A stretch of 35,730 nt of DNA from an uncultured Saprospiraceae bacterium (lineage in GTDB: Bacteria; Bacteroidota; Bacteroidia; Chitinophagales; Saprospiraceae). A program made the translations under genes and the position numbers. Of the stretch, positions 31,994 to 35,730 are shown piece by piece (positions within the stretch are counted from its first letter, which is position 1; the number at the start of each line of letters is the position of its first letter). The notes beneath the pieces are model-generated. The model was not told the origin of the DNA and did no database searches. It worked only from the letters and a program-made list of their open reading frames with translations. Location of the stretch: assembly GCA_937921825.1 (NCBI GenBank), contig CAKZVK010000157.1:1-35730 (forward strand), given 5' to 3'.

Positions 31994-32518
31994 TTATTGA
32001 GCTCCTAATGTGGCTATAGCCCCTCTGGAGATTGTTTTGGTGTCTTTGTTGTAACAAGCATTTTCTGTCACCTGAGACCCCAATCTAACTTGATCAGCAT
32101 TTATACCAAACTCTTCTACTACCCATGCCTTTATCGTATTGGCTCTTGCAAGGCCTATATTTTCTTCTTCAGATTGATTTTTTTCCTTTTCAAAGTATAA
32201 ACCTTCAAATAGAACAGTCATTTCAGGATTGTCATTGAGATAATCCGAAACCTTAGTTAGTGCAGCTTCTAATGCTGATGAAGGTTCTTGTTTGAACTCA
32301 TGCTGATTAGGTGAAAACATAAAATTTGCTGCTGAAATGACTTCGAAGTCACCAGATGTAAAGGTTAGCGTTCTGTCGCATCCTCCTTTAGAAGGCGCTG
32401 CACCTATAGCTGATGCTGAAGGTTTGTTTTTCTTATCAGATGGACAAAAGGTATTTTTCGCGTAGTACGAACCTCCGATTATCCAGAGTAATAATGCTAT
32501 TAGATAGAATGTACGCAT
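31994..32518 (-). CDS. OmpA-like domain protein, membrane anchored
   Basis: The 174-residue protein starts with a membrane helix (MRTFYLIALLLWIIGGSYYA) and a Cys25 just after it. The body (about 50-165) resembles an OmpA C-terminal domain: NFMFSPNQHEFKQE, LTKVSDYLNDNPEMTVLFEGLYF and, most tellingly, NIGLARANTIKAWVVEEFGINADQVRLGSQ, where Arg and Asp-Gln residues correspond to the peptidoglycan-binding motif NxxLxxxRAxxVxxxLxxxG. The match is clear in the helix-strand order but the consensus is partly changed, so peptidoglycan binding is likely, not sure. With the KEV-repeat protein it forms a two-gene unit. I infer an envelope-spanning structure in which this protein contacts the cell wall. 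Confidence 0.7.
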   Translation of the reverse strand: MRTFYLIALLLWIIGGSYYAKNTFCPSDKKNKPSASAIGAAPSKGGCDRTLTFTSGDFEVISAANFMFSPNQHEFKQEPSSALEAALTKVSDYLNDNPEMTVLFEGLYFEKEKNQSEEENIGLARANTIKAWVVEEFGINADQVRLGSQVTENACYNKDTKTISRGAIATLGAQ

Positions 32519-32783
32519 TAGAATTTTTTTTTATTGAGTTAAAACTCTTGTGGTTGTAGAATTAGTTGTTGTGAATGTGTGCTTTACACATTATGTATTT
32601 TTTACATATGTATTATACCAATCATTGTACCAAACTCATTTAAGTATGAGCTTACCCTTAGTTAAATGAGAATTTTAACATTTGGAAGAATCCAAATAAG
32701 TAGAGATTTACAGTTTAAGTAACTGAATATGAGGTAGTTATGTAGCTAAACTCTTGAGAAGTATTTTTGTAGAACTGGCTACG
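32519..32783. other. 265-base intergenic region, no gene seen
   Basis: AT-rich sequence separates the BNR-repeat gene from the OmpA-like gene. The promoter of the OmpA-like/KEV unit should lie near 32519-32640, but no convincing TAnnTTTG element is found on the minus strand. ATGTATTTTTTACAT at 32594-32608 is a small AT-rich inverted repeat that could be an operator; this is weak. Confidence 0.4.
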
Positions 32784-35321
32784 TTAGTTCTTAATCTTAC
32801 TGAATTTACCACTGTAGAGGCCCTCTTTTGAGGATATAAGGTAGAAATACGAGCCTTCAGGCAGCTCTCCAATGTCTAACTTTGAGGTATTTTTTACCCT
32901 TTTTTGCAGTTGACCAGCTTGACTGAGTATATCTATCTGCCAGTCCTCACTGCCTAGATCACTTATATCGAACTGGATAGAGTGGCTGGCAGGGTTAGGA
33001 CTAAGGATAATAGGATTCTCTATGGCTACTTCCTTGGTATCTGTTTCGTCACGCAACAACTCTTCAAGAGGATAAGTCATGATTCCTCTACCAAATGAAG
33101 CTACTACTAGCTCATTATTGATAACGTTATACTCTAGGTCGAAGCAAGGAATGTTAGGCATATTGATACCGAGTCGCTCCCAAGATGCGCCATAATCGAC
33201 GGAGGCATAGATGCCTCCATCTGTAGCAGCCATAAGTACTCGATCTTCTAGACCTGGTATTATGTAGAGATCATTTATCGCTATATTAGGTAGATCAGAG
33301 GCTATACTGGTCCAGGTATCGCCATTGTCATCAGATCTGAAAACCCTAGGTATGAATTCATTGAACTTATAACCTGTAAAGGTTACATAGACTCTATCAG
33401 GGAAATCTGGACTCGGTTTGACACTAGTAACATACCGATTAGGCAGCTCTTCTGATATCATAGTCCAATTAGCACCTCCATCTAGAGTGCGATGAACTAA
33501 GCCATTAGAAGTACCTACATAGATATGCCCTTGTACGAGTGGTGATTCATTGATGTCAGAGATAGAGGTACTGAGTTCAGTAGGATAGCCACCTTCTGTA
33601 AGATCCTGTGAGATAGGAAACCACTCTGGATCATAAGAATCTGTGGCTACATAGACGGCATCTGTCCCTGTATACAGCGTGAATCTATCATGTGGACTCA
33701 TGATATATTGCATATCCCAATTCATTTCTCCGTCCAGACCACTAACTACTCTTTCCCAGTTTTGTCCATTATCTAGTGTCATTCTTATGCCTCCTCGTTG
33801 GGTTTGAGCAAACCAATGATCCGGATCTACAGGATCAAAAATGGGTTGGAATCCATCTCCTCCTACTATTCTAGGCCAGTCATTTATATTAAATTGATTA
33901 CCTGCTGTGGTACCATTATCTTGAGCACCACCATAGTAGGTATTAGGCTCATGAGGATTATATCCGACTCTATAGAACTGGGTCGTAGGAATATTTTCTA
34001 TATCAATCCAAGTAAAAGGATCTATTTTATTACTGCTGTATACACCTCCATCTGTAGCTAGGATGATGTCTCCAGAATCATTCATGTGTAGATCGTGCTT
34101 ATCTGCATGGACTTCATAGGACCACCAAATAGGTGCTGCAAAATCCCAGAATCCTCCATTATCATTGGTCTCCCATAGATCTACACTAAGAATGTAGATG
34201 TGGTCTGGATCTACAGGGTCTACAGCCACTTTTCCAAAGTACCAACCAAAGCCAGCATAGGGCTCAAACTCTCTGAGCATAGCCGTCTCCACTTCTGTAA
34301 AGGTCATGCCATAATCAGTACTTCTATATAGCCCGCCAAAATCTGCATTAGTATCTACAGTTACTGCATATACGTTATTAGGGAAGTTTTTACAAATTGC
34401 AATACCCGTTTTGCCCATTATCGTATCAGGGATACCTACTGCACGATTCCAGTTCTCTCCAGAGTCTGTACTTACATAGATACCAGAACCTTCCCCAGAG
34501 ATGAGACTCTCTTGTTCGCTTCTCACTCTATCCCAGGTAGATGCATACATGAGGTTAGTCCTTTCGGGATTGATTATGAAGTCAGTCACTCCGGTACTGT
34601 CACTGATATAAAATATCTTCTCCCATTCCTCTCCACCATCCATAGATCTATAGAGTCCTCTTGTTTCATTTCTTGTAAATGGTAAGCCTAAGCTAGCGGC
34701 ATACAGAATATTAGAGTCCTCAGGATGGATGGTGACCTTGGGTATGATTTTCTGTTCTTCTAGCCCTATCTTATCCCAGCTCTCGCCCATGTCCGTACTT
34801 TTGTACAGACCATCTCCTATAAAAGCTCTACCCGGTAGATTGGGATCACCTGTACCGATATAGATAGTATTAGGATCTTTTTCATCCCAGGCAATATCTC
34901 CTATAGAATTAAATAGTTCTGTGTCAAAAACCGAAGTCCAATTCTGCCCTCCATCCAAGGTTCTCCATAGACCTCCACCAGCAAATCCTGCGAGCATAAT
35001 ATTCTCATCTTCTGGGTGAATGCCCAGAGTAGTCACACGAGCGCCAATATTACCAGGGCCTTGAATGGTCCAGGGTAAGTCAAACCCTGCACCTCTCTTT
35101 ATAGCAAGATCTATATCTTCTTGTACTTCTTTTTTTCCTTGTTCATAAGCTGGGATATCTAGTTCCTTATCTGGAAAAGCCATCTCCAGAGCTCTGCCAT
35201 AGTATGGGTAGGTTTTGTCCTTCTTTTCTTCCTGAGGACTATTCTGCACTACAGAATTATTCTGACAAGAGAATAAACTCACTAGAGATATAACAAAGAG
35301 CTGGAGAGTAGTTTTATACAT
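32784..35321 (-). CDS. Large BNR/sortilin-type repeat protein with lipobox and T9SS tail
   Basis: The 845-residue protein opens with a signal sequence ending SLFSC (Cys19), which fits a lipobox. A helical linker follows (about 25-75). Residues 85-760 consist of beta-propeller repeats with at least nine Asp-box (BNR) motifs of the S/T-x-D-x-G-x-x-W type, such as WRTLDGGQNWTSV, YKSTDMGESWDKI, YVSTDSGENWNRA, MTLDNGQNWERV, FRSDDNGDTWTSI and YASVDYGASWERL. Each is paired with a strand like NTIYIGTGDPN or RVYVTFTGY. The last 75 residues are a T9SS sorting tail (ILSPNPASHSIQFDISDLG to SGKFSKIKN). It resembles sortilin/VPS10-like or exosialidase-type propellers. No glycosidase residues can be assigned, so a catalytic role should not be assumed. 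Its likely location is the cell surface. Confidence 0.85.
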   Translation of the reverse strand: MYKTTLQLFVISLVSLFSCQNNSVVQNSPQEEKKDKTYPYYGRALEMAFPDKELDIPAYEQGKKEVQEDIDLAIKRGAGFDLPWTIQGPGNIGARVTTLGIHPEDENIMLAGFAGGGLWRTLDGGQNWTSVFDTELFNSIGDIAWDEKDPNTIYIGTGDPNLPGRAFIGDGLYKSTDMGESWDKIGLEEQKIIPKVTIHPEDSNILYAASLGLPFTRNETRGLYRSMDGGEEWEKIFYISDSTGVTDFIINPERTNLMYASTWDRVRSEQESLISGEGSGIYVSTDSGENWNRAVGIPDTIMGKTGIAICKNFPNNVYAVTVDTNADFGGLYRSTDYGMTFTEVETAMLREFEPYAGFGWYFGKVAVDPVDPDHIYILSVDLWETNDNGGFWDFAAPIWWSYEVHADKHDLHMNDSGDIILATDGGVYSSNKIDPFTWIDIENIPTTQFYRVGYNPHEPNTYYGGAQDNGTTAGNQFNINDWPRIVGGDGFQPIFDPVDPDHWFAQTQRGGIRMTLDNGQNWERVVSGLDGEMNWDMQYIMSPHDRFTLYTGTDAVYVATDSYDPEWFPISQDLTEGGYPTELSTSISDINESPLVQGHIYVGTSNGLVHRTLDGGANWTMISEELPNRYVTSVKPSPDFPDRVYVTFTGYKFNEFIPRVFRSDDNGDTWTSIASDLPNIAINDLYIIPGLEDRVLMAATDGGIYASVDYGASWERLGINMPNIPCFDLEYNVINNELVVASFGRGIMTYPLEELLRDETDTKEVAIENPIILSPNPASHSIQFDISDLGSEDWQIDILSQAGQLQKRVKNTSKLDIGELPEGSYFYLISSKEGLYSGKFSKIKN

Positions 35322-35730
35322 GCTAGGTTATTAAGCTAGTAAGTTAATCCATTGCTGTAACTCTACAGTAGTGAGAATGTAATTTTGTTGTCTTTTATTT
35401 TTAGTTGTTTCTACCCACGACAAATGGAAGCTCAAGCTACTGCTCACGCCAGAGTCTTCAGAGAGGATTCTGACCTTTTCTAGAGAAGAGAGGGTAGAGG
35501 GTAGTGTAGTCTAAAGTTATTATTATAGTAGCTCTAATTCCTTCCCTTCCCAAGAGAACGGCTGGGGATGAGTTGTCCATTATGGCATAAAAAAAACAAC
35601 CCCAGATTCCTCTGAGGTTGTTTTTCGAAGTGTGACTAATACTTCTTTCCTTAAATACTCTATCTTTTTTGTTATTTGAGAATTGACTAGATTCTCACCC
35701 TTTATTACTTTATAGTTACTTGAGTGAAGT
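35322..35730. other. 409-base region at the window edge, apart from one terminator no feature seen
   Basis: No gene can be supported here. A short minus-strand frame at 35705-35730 (FTQVTIK then TAA) could be the end of a gene outside the window, but seven residues are too few to call. The terminator at 35589-35625 is correctly placed to end such a gene. Confidence 0.45.
35589..35625. terminator. Bidirectional intrinsic terminator near the window edge
   Basis: AAAAACAACC (35592-35601) pairs with GGTTGTTTTT (35616-35625). The stem is extended by CAGA/TCTG (35603-35606 with 35611-35614) around a TTCC loop. A and T runs flank it on both sides. No plus-strand gene precedes it within 8 kb, so it most likely serves a minus-strand gene lying beyond 35730. 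Confidence 0.85.

Noticed and set aside
32594-32608. AT-rich inverted repeat ATGTA-T5-TACAT upstream of the OmpA-like gene as an operator
   Set aside because: Such short AT palindromes are expected by chance in this composition and there is no regulator gene next to it.
35705-35730. Possible last seven codons of a minus-strand gene (FTQVTIK, stop)
   Set aside because: Too short to separate from chance; only the nearby terminator speaks for it.

Overview
The window looks like a chromosomal segment of a Bacteroidota bacterium. Three proteins end in a type IX secretion (Por/T9SS type A) sorting tail. Shine-Dalgarno sequences are mostly absent before start codons, and several starts are preceded by a TAnnTTTG-like -7 element typical of the Bacteroidota sigma factor. 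The gene families (DUF3857/transglutaminase pair, HHH-tail repeat protein beside an OmpA-like protein, DUF7619-type secreted protein) also fit this phylum. A saprospirian or cytophagalean affiliation is only a guess. I see no rRNA, tRNA, insertion sequence, phage or CRISPR array.

Layout. 1-2.95 kb: end of a T9SS cargo protein, a PgsA-like phosphatidyltransferase and htpG with a clear terminator. 3.0-4.0 kb: an AT-rich two-gene module that reads as a toxin-antitoxin pair (GNAT-like toxin, HigA/Xre-like antitoxin). The toxin frame is broken by one base at an in-phase slippery heptamer. 4.0-7.1 kb: gamma-glutamyltransferase and a family III CoA-transferase, separated by small GCAGATTTC-type repeats. 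7.2-11.8 kb: TlpA-like lipoprotein, large GT-C-like membrane protein, a hairpin-containing intergenic element, a Nudix hydrolase and an LpxR-like outer-membrane deacylase. 11.8-17.3 kb: T9SS protein with a cysteine-less redoxin domain, HExxH protein, hemW and, divergently, an Omp85/BamA-like protein. 17.3-21.4 kb: two overlapping DUF3857 genes. 21.8-24.0 kb: two SAM methyltransferases and an EamA exporter. 24.1-28.6 kb: peroxiredoxin, clpS, aat, M16 peptidase and S41 peptidase, a proteolysis-centred run in which clpS and aat supply the bacterial N-degron pathway. 28.6-35.3 kb: small membrane protein, secreted amidohydrolase, KEV-repeat/HHH protein with an OmpA-like partner, and a large BNR-repeat protein with both a lipobox and a T9SS tail.

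Most of the window is ordinary housekeeping and envelope biology. The parts most worth a second look are the frameshifted toxin gene, the KEV-repeat/OmpA-like pair, the heptanucleotide tandem repeat joining two genes near 28.9 kb, the DUF3857 pair in which only one partner keeps a transglutaminase triad, and the lipobox-plus-T9SS-tail protein. I did not find a clearly new multi-gene system. The best candidate is the KEV-repeat/OmpA-like pair, whose function I cannot name.
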